From contig NZ_CP132957.1 of NCBI RefSeq assembly GCF_030863805.1, forward strand, positions 3,348,001 through 3,412,000: a stretch of DNA of 64,000 bases. The letters run 5' to 3'. Shown one piece after another: positions 16,638 through 25,555 of this stretch. Numbering within the stretch: the stretch's first letter is position 1; each line of letters opens with the position of its first letter. Below the pieces are notes generated by a model. That model did not search any database, was not told the origin of the DNA, and saw only the letters and a program-made list of their open reading frames with translations. The DNA is from Kineothrix sp. MB12-C1 (lineage in GTDB: Bacteria > Bacillota > Clostridia > Lachnospirales > Lachnospiraceae). The position numbers and the translations under genes are program-made.

Positions 16638-17345
16638 ATGTTTGGATATTATGGTTATTATATGGATCCCACTTATATTCTTGTTTTTATCGGAGCGATA
16701 ATATGCATTGCTGCCAGCAGCAAGCTAAATAGTACTTATAGTAAATATGAAAAAGTAAGAAGTGCAAGGGGAATCACAGGAGCCGAGGCTGCTGCGAAAA
16801 TTCTGACTTACTCGGGTATTCATGATGTAAGAATTGAGCGCGTGCAGGGGAACCTGACCGATCACTATGATCCGAGAAATAAAGTGCTGAGACTTTCAGA
16901 TCGTACCTATCAATCCACCTCTATTGCAGCCATTGGTGTGGCAGCCCATGAGTGCGGACATGCAGTGCAGCATCAGGAAGAATACCTACCGTTGAAGTTC
17001 CGGGGTGTACTTGCTCCCATCGCGAGCATTAGTTCCACCATCAGTGTTCCTCTGATTATATTAGGTGTTGTTCTCGGCATGTATTCCAGTCTTGTGCAAA
17101 TAGGAATTTGGGTGTTCGCTCTGGCGGTGTTATTTCAGATTGTGACGCTTCCTGTAGAATATAACGCATCATCAAGAGCGCTTGCGATGCTTACCGATTA
17201 TGGTATTACTGCAGGAGAAGAAGTAGAGGGATGCAAGAGGGTGCTGAATGCGGCAGCACTTACTTATGTGGCAGCAGTTGCTTCGTCGATTCTGCAGCTT
17301 CTGCGTCTGCTGCTTCTGTTCGGAGGAAGAAGGCGCGATGACTAA
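16638..17345 (+). CDS. Neutral zinc metallopeptidase, YugP family membrane protein
   Basis: A 235-residue integral membrane protein of the YugP-like zinc metallopeptidase family (PF04298). The HExxH motif is AAHECGHAVQH near residue 102, preceded by a short soluble part and followed by membrane helices at about 118-165 and 200-230. Family members are predicted membrane proteases with no firmly assigned substrate. It begins four bases after the fmt stop, and its 3' end overlaps the start of rsmB, so it is part of the def-fmt translation operon, as often seen in Clostridia. Confidence 0.9.
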   Translation: MFGYYGYYMDPTYILVFIGAIICIAASSKLNSTYSKYEKVRSARGITGAEAAAKILTYSGIHDVRIERVQGNLTDHYDPRNKVLRLSDRTYQSTSIAAIGVAAHECGHAVQHQEEYLPLKFRGVLAPIASISSTISVPLIILGVVLGMYSSLVQIGIWVFALAVLFQIVTLPVEYNASSRALAMLTDYGITAGEEVEGCKRVLNAAALTYVAAVASSILQLLRLLLLFGGRRRDD

Positions 17346-18648
17346 AGCGAAGGTCGATATAAGAGAACTGATTCTGGATATGTTGCTTGAGATAGAAAAG
17401 GAGAAGACATACAGCCATATTTTAATGCGTAATGTGTTGGATAAGTACGATTATCTGACTGCACAGGAAAAGGCATTTATGAAAAGGGTGACAGAGGGGA
17501 CATTGGAACGAAAAATTCAGATAGATTATATTCTGGATAGCTATTCAAAGACCCCTGTTAAAAAGATGAAGCCCTTAATTCGTAACCTTCTTCGCATGAG
17601 CGTATACCAAATCTTTTTCATGGATGGGGTTCCGGATTCGGCGGTGTGCAATGAGGCGGTAAAGTTAGCGGCGAAACGCAGCTTTCAGTCGCTAAAAGGA
17701 TTTATCAATGGCGTTCTACGGACGATTGTAAGACAGAAGGGACAGATTGCCTATCCGGATAAAGAGAAAGATTCCGTAAAGTACTTATCCGTTTTTTATT
17801 CCATGCCGGAACATCTGATTGTTATGTGGAAAGAGGTTTATGGTAAGGAGCGGACAGAAGCGATGTTAAAAGCTATGCTGGAGATACGGCCCGTTACCAT
17901 TCGCTTAAAGGAAGAAATCGGTGCGAAAGCAAGGAAAGAGCTTTTTGATAAGCTGGATGCGTTGGGAGTGGCGGTGAAAAAACACCCTCTTCTTTCTTAT
18001 GCTTATGAATTGGAGCATGTGGATGGAGTGCGTGCTCTTCCGGGCTTTGCGGAAGGGTTGTTCACCGTACAGGATGTAAGCTCCATGCTGTGTGTAGAGT
18101 GGGCGGGCATTAAGGAAGGCGATTTTGTTATCGATGTCTGTGCTGCTCCCGGCGGAAAGGCAACCCATGCGGCGGAGAAGTTAAATGGCAGCGGCAAGGT
18201 TCTTGCCAGGGATTTAACTGAGGATAAAGTAGCTCTGATTGAAGAGAATATTTTGCGTCAGAGGCTTTCTAATATAGAAGCAGAAGCTTACGACGCTTCT
18301 TTCTTCGATGATTCTTTAAAAGAAATGGCAGATGTAGTGATTGCCGATTTGCCCTGCTCAGGACTTGGAATTATAGGGAAGAAGCGAGATATCAAATATA
18401 ATATAACGAAAGAAGCGCTTGTAGAGCTTCCGCTCCTGCAAAAGAAGATACTAAGCACTATATGGCAGTATGTGAAGCCGGGTGGCACCTTGATGTATAG
18501 TACTTGTACGATTCATCAGGAAGAAAATGAGAAGATAGTGAATTGGTTTTCGAAAGAATACCCCTTTGAATTGATAAGAATGCAGCAGCTTTTACCGGGT
18601 GAAGATGCGACCGATGGCTTTTTTATTGCCGAGTTTAAGAGGAGATAG
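17338..18648 (+). CDS. rsmB: 16S rRNA m5C967 methyltransferase RsmB
   Basis: A 436-residue protein with an N-terminal NusB-like RNA-binding domain (about 1-140) joined to a Rossmann SAM methyltransferase. Visible motifs are the SAM-binding DVCAAPGGKATH near residue 265, the catalytic PCSG near 337 and STCT near 387, the two Cys positions expected for RNA m5C methyltransferases. It modifies C967 of 16S rRNA. The start is the ATG at 17338, which overlaps the end of the metallopeptidase gene in another frame and has GGAGG 11 bases upstream; an ATG at 17248 in this frame lies deep inside the upstream gene and is not used. rlmN follows after eight bases. Confidence 0.93.
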   Translation: MTKAKVDIRELILDMLLEIEKEKTYSHILMRNVLDKYDYLTAQEKAFMKRVTEGTLERKIQIDYILDSYSKTPVKKMKPLIRNLLRMSVYQIFFMDGVPDSAVCNEAVKLAAKRSFQSLKGFINGVLRTIVRQKGQIAYPDKEKDSVKYLSVFYSMPEHLIVMWKEVYGKERTEAMLKAMLEIRPVTIRLKEEIGAKARKELFDKLDALGVAVKKHPLLSYAYELEHVDGVRALPGFAEGLFTVQDVSSMLCVEWAGIKEGDFVIDVCAAPGGKATHAAEKLNGSGKVLARDLTEDKVALIEENILRQRLSNIEAEAYDASFFDDSLKEMADVVIADLPCSGLGIIGKKRDIKYNITKEALVELPLLQKKILSTIWQYVKPGGTLMYSTCTIHQEENEKIVNWFSKEYPFELIRMQQLLPGEDATDGFFIAEFKRR

Positions 18649-18656
18649 AACGTAGG

Positions 18657-19697
18657 ATGCAAAGGTTGAAAAAAGATATTAAATCGATGACGCTTGCTCA
18701 GTTAAAGGAAGATATGGAAGGCATCGGAGAGAAGTCCTTTCGTGCGAGTCAGATTTATGAATGGCTGCATGTGAAGTTGGCACGAAGCTTTGATGAGATG
18801 ACGAATATATCGGGAGATTTGAAAGAAAGATGTAAGGAACGCTACTTTCTTACGGCACTTCAGGCGATAGAGGTACAAGAGTCAGCCATCGACGGTACGA
18901 AGAAATTTCTCTTTGCATTGGAAGATGGCAATATGGTAGAAAGTGTCTGGATGAAATATAAACATGGCAATTCTGTTTGCATTTCCTCACAGGTGGGCTG
19001 TCGGATGGGATGTCTCTTCTGTGCTTCTACTTTGGACGGGCTGGAGCGTTCCCTTCTGCCTTCGGAGATGCTGGATCAAATATATGCCATCACTCGTTTG
19101 ACAGGAGAGAAGGTGTCTAACGTAGTCGTTATGGGAACAGGGGAGCCTATGGATAATTATGACAATGTGCTGCGCTTCCTGCATCTTTTAACGAATGAGA
19201 ATGGCCTTCATATCAGCCAGAGAAATATTACGGTTTCCACCTGTGGAATTGTTCCTAAGATGCGCCAATTGGCGCAGGAGAAGCTGCAGATCACGTTGGC
19301 CCTTTCTCTTCATGCGACCACAGATGAAAAGCGCAGAAAACTTATGCCTATCGCCAATCGGTACGGATTGGATGAACTGATAGAGGCTTGTGCATACTAT
19401 TTTAAGGAGACGGGACGAAGAATTACTTTTGAATATAGCTTAGTAGGAGGAGTCAACGACACACCGGAGGATGCGGCAGAGCTTTCTAAGCTTGTAAAAT
19501 CGTTAAATTGCCATGTCAATCTCATTCCGGTCAATCCGATTAAAGAGCGGGATTTCGTAGCCAGTACTCATGAGAAGGCGCTTGCGTTTAAAAATAAACT
19601 TGAAAAAAGTGGAATAAATGTTACTATAAGAAGGGAAATGGGAAGAGATATTGATGGGGCTTGCGGGCAGCTTCGCCGTAAAGTGATTCACCAATAG
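18657..19697 (+). CDS. rlmN: 23S rRNA m2A2503/tRNA m2A37 methyltransferase RlmN
   Basis: A 346-residue radical SAM methyltransferase. The cluster motif CRMGCLFC is at about residue 114, GTGEPMDNYDNV is near 161, and the second catalytic Cys is in GACGQL near 334. Together these give the ping-pong methylation mechanism of the RlmN/Cfr family, and housekeeping operon context supports RlmN rather than Cfr. It methylates C2 of A2503 in 23S rRNA and A37 in some tRNAs. It sits last in the def-fmt-rsmB group; a short dispersed repeat and the PP2C gene follow. Confidence 0.95.
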   Translation: MQRLKKDIKSMTLAQLKEDMEGIGEKSFRASQIYEWLHVKLARSFDEMTNISGDLKERCKERYFLTALQAIEVQESAIDGTKKFLFALEDGNMVESVWMKYKHGNSVCISSQVGCRMGCLFCASTLDGLERSLLPSEMLDQIYAITRLTGEKVSNVVVMGTGEPMDNYDNVLRFLHLLTNENGLHISQRNITVSTCGIVPKMRQLAQEKLQITLALSLHATTDEKRRKLMPIANRYGLDELIEACAYYFKETGRRITFEYSLVGGVNDTPEDAAELSKLVKSLNCHVNLIPVNPIKERDFVASTHEKALAFKNKLEKSGINVTIRREMGRDIDGACGQLRRKVIHQ

Positions 19698-19738
19698 AAA
19701 GATGTATAGCTATAAAGAGTGATAAATAGTAACTGTGA

Positions 19739-19755
19739 GGGTACTGAACAGTTAC
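19739..19755. repeat. Short intergenic repeat GGGTACTGAACAGTTAC (copy 2)
   Basis: This copy of the GGGTAMTGAACHGTTAC motif lies between rlmN and the phosphatase gene. GTAACTGT at 19729-19736 is complementary to ACAGTTAC at the end of the motif, so a local hairpin with an eight-base stem is possible here. Confidence 0.6.
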
Positions 19756-19789
19756 GATAAATAACAGTAACAGATGTGGAGGTTTTAGT

Positions 19790-20542
19790 GTGTTAAAGAC
19801 ATTTTCCGTTACGGATATTGGAAAAAAGAGAAAATTGAATCAGGATTATGTATTTGTATCGGACAAACCTGTAGGAAATCTCCCGAATATATTCATAGTT
19901 GCAGATGGAATGGGAGGGCATAATGCAGGTGACTATGCCTCCAAGTATACCGTGGAAACGATGCGGGGAGAAATCGAGCAATCTTTCGAGAAGAGTCCCG
20001 TGAAAATACTAAAGAAGGCAATCGAAGCTGCCAATGCCCATATTAGAAAAAAAGCCGAGGAGGATGAGAACCTTGCGGGTATGGGTACTACGGTAGTGGC
20101 TGCCACGTGCTTAAACGGCAAATATTTAGAGGTTGCCAATGTAGGAGACAGCAGGCTGTATGTAGTAAACGATAGAAGAATTGAACAAATTACAAGGGAT
20201 CACTCATTGGTTGAAGAGATGGTCCGCATGGGCGGCATCGACAGAGAATCTGCAAGATGTCATCCGGATAAAAATATTATCACCAGAGCGATTGGTGCCA
20301 AAGATACGGTAGATGTAGACTTTTTCAATGTAGAGCTTGTTCCCGGCGATATTGTGCTTATGTGTTCAGATGGCCTGACCAATATGCTGGAGGACGGTGA
20401 GATACGCAGGATTCTGGGCTCCCGGAAAGATGTGGAGGAAAAGGCGGAGGAATTGGTTGAGGCAGCCAATAATAACGGCGGAAAAGATAATATTGCAGTA
20501 ATTATTATCGAACCGTTTGCAGACGAGGTGGAAAATGATTAA
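19790..20542 (+). CDS. prpC: PP2C-family serine/threonine phosphatase (Stp1/PrpC type)
   Basis: A 250-residue soluble PPM phosphatase. The metal-binding motifs are in order: VADGMGGHNAGDYAS (about residues 38-52), MGTTVVAA (about 96), NVGDSRLY (about 115), RDHSLVEEMV (about 132), CSDGLTNML (about 190) and DNIAVIII (about 232). It reverses phosphorylation by the adjacent PASTA kinase in control of cell wall synthesis and growth. The start is a GTG at 19790, supported by GGAGG at about seven bases. The stop overlaps the kinase start (ATGATTAA), an arrangement conserved across Firmicutes. Confidence 0.94.
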   Translation: MLKTFSVTDIGKKRKLNQDYVFVSDKPVGNLPNIFIVADGMGGHNAGDYASKYTVETMRGEIEQSFEKSPVKILKKAIEAANAHIRKKAEEDENLAGMGTTVVAATCLNGKYLEVANVGDSRLYVVNDRRIEQITRDHSLVEEMVRMGGIDRESARCHPDKNIITRAIGAKDTVDVDFFNVELVPGDIVLMCSDGLTNMLEDGEIRRILGSRKDVEEKAEELVEAANNNGGKDNIAVIIIEPFADEVEND

Positions 20543-22673
20543 AATTGGAATGATAATCGGAGACCGGTATGAAATATTAGAGAAAATAGGCACTGGCGGA
20601 ATGTCGGATGTATATAAGGCGAAATGCCATAAACTGAACCGTTATGTAGCGGTGAAGGTGCTGAAGCAGGAATTCTCGGAAAATGCGAACTTTGTTTCCA
20701 AGTTCCGGGTGGAAGCCCAGGCGGCAGCAGGTCTTATGCATCCTAATATAGTAAATGTATATGATGTAGGTGAAGAAAACGGCATTTACTATATTGTGAT
20801 GGAGTTAGTGGAAGGTATTACGCTGAAGCAGTACATTGAAAAGAAGGCACGTCTTTCCGTAAAGGAAGCTGTCAGCATTGCCATACAGATTTCCATGGGA
20901 ATTGAAGCCGCACATAATAATCATATTATTCATAGGGATATTAAGCCCCAGAATATTATTATTTCGAAAGAAGGCAAGGTAAAGGTAACGGACTTTGGTA
21001 TCGCGAAGGCGGCCACGAGTAATACCATTACCTCTAATGTGATGGGATCTGTCCATTATACATCGCCGGAACAGGCAAGGGGTGGATACAGCGATGAAAA
21101 AAGTGATATTTATTCGCTCGGTATCACTCTGTTTGAGATGTTGACCGGACGGGTGCCTTTTAACGGAGAGACAACGGTGGCAATAGCCATTAAGCATATT
21201 CAGGAGCCGATTTCCTCTCCCAGAGAATATATTTCCGAGATACCTGTCAGCGTGGAACAGATTGTGTTCAAATGTTGTCAGAAGAGTCCTGATCGCAGAT
21301 ATCAGTCTATGGGAAAACTGATTGCAGATTTGAAACAGTCCTTAATCAGTCCCGATGAAGACTTTGTGAAAATTGTGAATCCCAGCGAAGAAGCGTCTAC
21401 ACGTATGATTACGGATAAGGATATGGTTCAGATTAAGAAACAGTCCGACCGAAGAGATTCCATGGAAGAGGAACTTCGGCTGAATAAAAAGTCCCACCGT
21501 GTTTACAAAGAGGAAGAAGACGAAGAAGTAGAAGAAGAGGAAGATATCGATGATGTGGAAGAAGACGATGAAGAAGAGGATGGGGATGAAGATTCTAAGG
21601 TAGAGCGTATCACTACGATACTCGCTGTCGTTGCCGCTGTTCTTATAGGGTGTATCGTTCTGTTCCTGGTAGGAAAGACTCTCGGCATCTTGCCTTTTGG
21701 AGGTTCTGATAAGCAAGGGGAGACTGTGGATGCAGGCAAAGTAGAAATGCCTAAGGTAGTAGGCAGACAGATTGAAGAGGTGAAAACAGAACTATTAGGG
21801 CTCGGTCTATCCCCCGAAATTACTTACAAAGAAGCAACGGAATACGATGCAGGCCTTGTGCTCGAATGTAATATAGGTGTGGGCCAGATGGTGGATACAT
21901 CAACAGAGATTATCCTGACAGTCAATTCAGGAACAAGTGGTGTGGAAGTTCCTAATATTGTAGGAAAGTCCACCGCAGAGGCAGTTGCGAATCTGGAAGG
22001 GAAAGGCTTTAGTGTTAACAGGACAGAGAGCTATGATGCGCAGGTGCCCAAGGGAAATATTATTTCTCAGACACCGGAAGGCGGAACGAAGGCGCCCAGC
22101 GGTTCAGCAGTAACGATACGCATCAGCCAGGGTGCTGAGGATAATAAAATCAGGGTACCTAATTTAATCGGTGTATCGGAAATGGATGCTATGGCAACGT
22201 TGACAGAGGCAGGATTAAAGGTTGGAAGCGTATCCGAGGTAAATAATGAAGATGCTGCTTTAACCGGACTCGTGTGCTATCAAAGCTATTCGGTAGGTTC
22301 CTATGTGGATAGCCAAACGGCAATCGATCTGCGGGTAAGCATTGGACCGAAGCTGGCAACTTACAGCTATAACGGAAGTATACAAGCTCCCACACCGGAA
22401 GAGGATCCTCAGTATAAGGATGGATTAAATGTAACAGTTACCGTGGATACGGCAGACGGTATCCAGCTTTTGAATACAAATACGGCTTCTTTTCCTATTT
22501 CAGTGAACTATACAGGAATTAAGGCAGCTACAGGTACGATTACTTTCACCTATACCGTGACTACCGATGCACAGACGGTGACGGATCCGGATACAGGGGA
22601 GACAACGACGATAGAAGGTGTTTCTGAACAGAGGACGATATCGAGAGAAATACAGTTTACACCGGAATCTTAA
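20535..22673 (+). CDS. prkC: PASTA-domain serine/threonine protein kinase (PrkC/Stk1)
   Basis: A 712-residue eukaryotic-like kinase. The cytoplasmic kinase domain (about 1-275) has the glycine loop IGTGGMSDVYKA, AVKVLK, HRDIKPQN near residue 132 and DFGIAK. A strongly acidic linker of Glu/Asp runs over about 315-350, then one membrane segment (about 358-380). Three PASTA domains follow outside the cell, beginning MPKVVG, VPNIVG and VPNLIG, and an extra C-terminal region of about 100 residues ends the protein. PASTA repeats sense muropeptides or lipid II, so the kinase links wall status to growth or spore germination. Start ATG 20535 overlaps the phosphatase stop; an in-frame CDS start at 20517 would lack a ribosome-binding site. 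rsgA follows 17 bases downstream. Confidence 0.95.
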   Translation: MIKIGMIIGDRYEILEKIGTGGMSDVYKAKCHKLNRYVAVKVLKQEFSENANFVSKFRVEAQAAAGLMHPNIVNVYDVGEENGIYYIVMELVEGITLKQYIEKKARLSVKEAVSIAIQISMGIEAAHNNHIIHRDIKPQNIIISKEGKVKVTDFGIAKAATSNTITSNVMGSVHYTSPEQARGGYSDEKSDIYSLGITLFEMLTGRVPFNGETTVAIAIKHIQEPISSPREYISEIPVSVEQIVFKCCQKSPDRRYQSMGKLIADLKQSLISPDEDFVKIVNPSEEASTRMITDKDMVQIKKQSDRRDSMEEELRLNKKSHRVYKEEEDEEVEEEEDIDDVEEDDEEEDGDEDSKVERITTILAVVAAVLIGCIVLFLVGKTLGILPFGGSDKQGETVDAGKVEMPKVVGRQIEEVKTELLGLGLSPEITYKEATEYDAGLVLECNIGVGQMVDTSTEIILTVNSGTSGVEVPNIVGKSTAEAVANLEGKGFSVNRTESYDAQVPKGNIISQTPEGGTKAPSGSAVTIRISQGAEDNKIRVPNLIGVSEMDAMATLTEAGLKVGSVSEVNNEDAALTGLVCYQSYSVGSYVDSQTAIDLRVSIGPKLATYSYNGSIQAPTPEEDPQYKDGLNVTVTVDTADGIQLLNTNTASFPISVNYTGIKAATGTITFTYTVTTDAQTVTDPDTGETTTIEGVSEQRTISREIQFTPES

Positions 22674-22690
22674 TCCGGGGGAAGAGGAGC

Positions 22691-23584
22691 ATGAAGGGAA
22701 AGATTATCAAAGGCATTGCCGGGTTTTATTACATCTATGCAGGAGAAGCGGAGAATACTCATGGCAGAATCTATGAATGTAAGGCCAAGGGAATATTCCG
22801 TAAGGATAATATAAAACCGCTTGTAGGTGATGATGTGATGATGGAAGTATTGGATGAAGAGAAACTGCTTGGAAATATTACGGCTATCTTACCTCGTGAA
22901 AATGAGTTGATACGCCCTGCTGTAGCTAACATCGATCAGGCACTTGTGATTTTCGCCATTGTGAAGCCGGAACCTAACTTTAATCTGTTGGACCGTTTCC
23001 TTATTATGATGGAAAGGCAGGGGCTTTCCAGTATTATTTGTTTCAATAAACAGGATATCGCAACGCGGGAAGAAAAGGAAGAATTAAAGCAAGCATATGA
23101 AAGCTGTGGATATCGGGTGCTATTTGTCAGTGCGAAGGAAAACGAAGGTATGGAAGAACTTCACCGATTACTCCTCGGAAAGACAACAGCGGTAGCCGGG
23201 CCAAGCGGGGTGGGAAAGTCTTCGATTATCAACCGGCTGAATCCGGAAGCTAATATGGAAATCGGAGATATCAGTAGAAAGATTGAGAGAGGCAAGCATA
23301 CCACCAGACATTCAGAAATTATTGCCCTTTCCGGAAATACCTATATTATGGATACGCCCGGATTCACCTCACTTCGCCTTTTTGATATGGAAAAAGAGGA
23401 ATTGCGGGAATACTATCCGGAGTTTGCCGCCTATGAAAAATATTGCAGGTTTGCAGGCTGTGCTCATATGAGTGAGCCGGGCTGCGGTGTGAAGGAAGCG
23501 TTGGCAGATGGAAAAGTCAGCTCTGTCAGATACCGCAATTATATACTTTTATATGGTGAACTTCGCGAGCAGAAGAAATATTAA
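22691..23584 (+). CDS. rsgA: Ribosome small-subunit biogenesis GTPase RsgA
   Basis: A 297-residue circularly permuted GTPase. An N-terminal OB fold (about 1-65) precedes the G domain, whose motifs occur in permuted order: NKQD (G4) near 116, SAKE (G5) near 143, GPSGVGKSS (G1) near 169 and DTPGF (G3) near 220. A C-terminal zinc site with CRFAGCAHMSEPGCGV follows near 252. It matures the 30S subunit and is a ppGpp target. GAGGAG just before the ATG is the ribosome-binding site. Placement after phosphatase and kinase genes is a conserved Firmicute order. Confidence 0.95.
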   Translation: MKGKIIKGIAGFYYIYAGEAENTHGRIYECKAKGIFRKDNIKPLVGDDVMMEVLDEEKLLGNITAILPRENELIRPAVANIDQALVIFAIVKPEPNFNLLDRFLIMMERQGLSSIICFNKQDIATREEKEELKQAYESCGYRVLFVSAKENEGMEELHRLLLGKTTAVAGPSGVGKSSIINRLNPEANMEIGDISRKIERGKHTTRHSEIIALSGNTYIMDTPGFTSLRLFDMEKEELREYYPEFAAYEKYCRFAGCAHMSEPGCGVKEALADGKVSSVRYRNYILLYGELREQKKY

Positions 23585-23602
23585 GGGTAACTGAACCGTT
23601 AC
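23585..23602. repeat. Short intergenic repeat GGGTAACTGAACCGTTAC (copy 3)
   Basis: This is the most symmetric copy: TTAAg-GGTAAC-tgaacc-GTTACt-aTTAA surrounds a six-base centre. It occupies the gap between the rsgA stop and ychF. Confidence 0.6.
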
Positions 23603-23649
23603 TATTAAGAATAAAACAGAGGATAAGTTGAAAGGAGCAAAATAACAAT

Positions 23650-24747
23650 ATGAAGCTAGGAATTGTAGGTCTGCCTAATGTAGGAAAAAGTACCTTATTT
23701 AATTCGTTAACGAAGGCGGGGGCAGAGTCAGCCAACTATCCTTTTTGTACGATTGACCCTAATGTAGGGATTGTGCCGGTGCCGGATGAAAGGCTTAAGC
23801 AGTTGGGTGATATGTATCATTCCAAGAAAGTAACTCCGGCAGTCATAGAGTTTGTAGATATTGCAGGGCTGGTGAAGGGAGCTTCCAAGGGAGAAGGACT
23901 CGGAAACCAATTCTTAAGCAATATTAGGGAAGTGGATGCTATTGTACATGTGGTGAGATGCTTTGAAGATTCCAATGTTGTGCATGTAGACGGAACTGTG
24001 GACCCTCTCAGGGATATCGAGACCATTAACCTGGAGCTTATCTTCTCTGATTTGGAGATTCTGGAGCGAAGAATTGCCAAGACGAGCAAAGGTGCAAAGA
24101 TGGACAAGGTTCTTGCAAAAGAACTTGCCCTACTGGAAAAAGTTAAAATTCATTTGGAAGATGGTAATCTGGCTTCCACTTTCGAAGCACAAGATGACGA
24201 GGAGCTTGCACTTCTGTCTTCCTATAATCTTCTCACCTATAAGCCTGTGATTTTTGCGACCAATGTAGCAGAGGAAGATCTGGCAAATGACGGTGCGGAT
24301 AATGCGGGTGTTAAGGCCGTTCGTGAATTTGCAGCAGGCAGTGGCAGTGAAGTTTTCGTTATCTGTGCGCAGATCGAACAGGAAATAGCGGAGTTGGACG
24401 AGGAAGAGAAATCTATGTTCTTAGAGGACTTAGGATTATCGGAATCGGGACTTGAGAAGTTGATTAGGGCGAGTTATCATATTCTTGGACTTCATAGCTT
24501 CCTGACCGCAGGAGAGGACGAGACGAGAGCCTGGACGATTAAGCTTGGAACAAAGGCGCCTCAGGCTGCCGGTAAGATTCATACAGACTTTGAAAGAGGA
24601 TTTATTAAGGCAGAAGTTGTAAATTATAAGGACCTTTTGACATATGGCTCCCTTGCGGCAGCAAGAGAAAAGGGGCTGGTCGGAATGGAAGGCAAGGAAT
24701 ATGTAGTAAAAGACGGAGATGTAATTGTGTTCCGTTTCAACGTATAA
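23650..24747 (+). CDS. ychF: Ribosome-binding ATPase/GTPase YchF
   Basis: A 365-residue Obg-family P-loop protein. G1 is GLPNVGKSTLFNSL near residue 6, G3 is DIAGLVKGASKGEGLGNQF near 69, and the variant G4 is FATNVAEEDL near 200. The C-terminal TGS domain (about 280-365) includes FTAGEDETRAW and ends DVIVFRFNV. YchF/OLA1 proteins bind ATP in preference to GTP and associate with ribosomes. GAAAGGAG lies about ten bases before the ATG. A strong terminator follows 76 bases after the stop, separating it from the dcw cluster. Confidence 0.95.
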   Translation: MKLGIVGLPNVGKSTLFNSLTKAGAESANYPFCTIDPNVGIVPVPDERLKQLGDMYHSKKVTPAVIEFVDIAGLVKGASKGEGLGNQFLSNIREVDAIVHVVRCFEDSNVVHVDGTVDPLRDIETINLELIFSDLEILERRIAKTSKGAKMDKVLAKELALLEKVKIHLEDGNLASTFEAQDDEELALLSSYNLLTYKPVIFATNVAEEDLANDGADNAGVKAVREFAAGSGSEVFVICAQIEQEIAELDEEEKSMFLEDLGLSESGLEKLIRASYHILGLHSFLTAGEDETRAWTIKLGTKAPQAAGKIHTDFERGFIKAEVVNYKDLLTYGSLAAAREKGLVGMEGKEYVVKDGDVIVFRFNV

Positions 24748-24822
24748 GCGGAATAGCAAGAAAACTAAAAAACTATATGTAGTATTAAAAACATATGTTC
24801 GCACAACATGTTGGAAATGCTG

Positions 24823-24863
24823 AAAAAACGCACTTTTTGGGAAACCAGAAAGTGCGTTTTTTA
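24823..24863 (+). terminator. Rho-independent terminator after ychF
   Basis: AAAAAACGCACTTT pairs with AAAGTGCGTTTTTT around the loop TTGGGAAACCAG and is followed by a T run. The A-tract before the stem makes it partly bidirectional. It insulates the dcw operon from the upstream genes. Confidence 0.9.
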
Positions 24864-24885
24864 TAAAGAAAATGTTAAATTTGGC

Positions 24886-24914
24886 TTGTCAAATAAGGCC
24901 AATTAGTATAAAAT
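24886..24914 (+). promoter_or_regulatory. Promoter of the mraZ/dcw operon
   Basis: TTGTCA (24886-24891) and TAAAAT (24909-24914) are separated by 17 bases. The MraZ operator begins nine bases downstream, covering the expected transcription start, which supports both assignments. Confidence 0.65.
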
Positions 24915-24922
24915 CAGATTAA

Positions 24923-24958
24923 AAGTGGTAGAAAGTGGTGTGAAGTGGAACGAAGTGG
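24923..24958 (+). promoter_or_regulatory. MraZ operator: four AAGTGG boxes at 10-bp spacing
   Basis: AAGTGG occurs at 24923, 24933, 24943 and 24953, in helical phase. MraZ proteins bind arrays of GTGG-type boxes with about 10-bp periodicity in their own promoters, so this is the expected autoregulatory site. Two more AAGTGG boxes out of phase lie at 25019 (within an AAGTGG-CAGA-CCACTT hairpin followed by T) and at 25053, inside the roughly 150-base leader. Confidence 0.8.
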
Positions 24959-25071
24959 TAGAAATCGTTTATATTTTAAATCTATCCTTCCTTCTGTGGC
25001 AGACTCACACACGATAAGAAGTGGCAGACCACTTTTTATAAGTTCTTAAGGTGAAGTGGCGGGTGAGCTTT

Positions 25072-25503
25072 ATGTTTATGGGAGAATACAACCATTCGAT
25101 CGACGCGAAGAACCGGCTTATCGTTCCCTCCAAATTCCGTGAAGCTCTCGGCGAAGAGTTTGTGATTACGAAGGGGCTGGATGGCTGTTTGTTTGTGTAC
25201 GATAACAAAGAATGGGCAGTATTCGAAGCAAAGTTAAGGAGCTTACCGTTATCGAACAAAGAAGCTAGAACATTTGCCCGTTTTTTTCTTGCAGGCGCAG
25301 CTAGTGTAGAAGTGGATAAGCAAGGAAGAATTCTTGTTCCATCGGTACTCAAGGAGTTCGCTGAACTTACGAAGGATGTTGTTTTGATCGGAGTGGCGAG
25401 CCGTATCGAGATATGGAGCAAAGAAAGATGGGAAGATGAGTCTGCATATGAAGATATGGAGAGTATTGCAGAACATATGTCAGAGCTTGGACTCGGCATT
25501 TAA
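25072..25503 (+). CDS. mraZ: Transcriptional regulator MraZ
   Basis: A 143-residue protein with two SpoVT/AbrB-like half domains, each carrying the expected motif: DAKNRLIVPSKFRE near residue 12 and DKQGRILVPSVLKEF near 83. MraZ forms a ring that binds repeated boxes upstream of its own gene and controls the division-cell wall cluster. The ATG at 25072 gives MFMGEYNHSID, the family N-terminus; the GTG at 25051 would add seven residues without benefit. It is the first gene of the dcw operon, following the four-box operator. Confidence 0.93.
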   Translation: MFMGEYNHSIDAKNRLIVPSKFREALGEEFVITKGLDGCLFVYDNKEWAVFEAKLRSLPLSNKEARTFARFFLAGAASVEVDKQGRILVPSVLKEFAELTKDVVLIGVASRIEIWSKERWEDESAYEDMESIAEHMSELGLGI

Positions 25504-25520
25504 GAGTGAAAAAACAGAGA

Positions 25521-25536
25521 GGGTCTGAACTGTTAC
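25521..25536. repeat. Short intergenic repeat GGGTCTGAACTGTTAC (copy 4)
   Basis: This copy of the dispersed motif lies in the gap between mraZ and rsmH. A weaker, related sequence (taacgaaaaagttac) lies in the next gap, at about 26510. Confidence 0.55.
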
Positions 25537-25555
25537 AAAACAGACGAAGAAAGGT

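Noticed and set aside
21503-21739. Reverse-strand Ser-rich frame within prkC
   Set aside because: It is the complement of the acidic GAA/GAT-rich linker of the kinase, a composition artefact.
24923-24958. Possible CRISPR-like direct repeats
   Set aside because: Units are only six conserved bases at 10-base spacing before mraZ, which is the known MraZ operator pattern, not repeat-spacer architecture.
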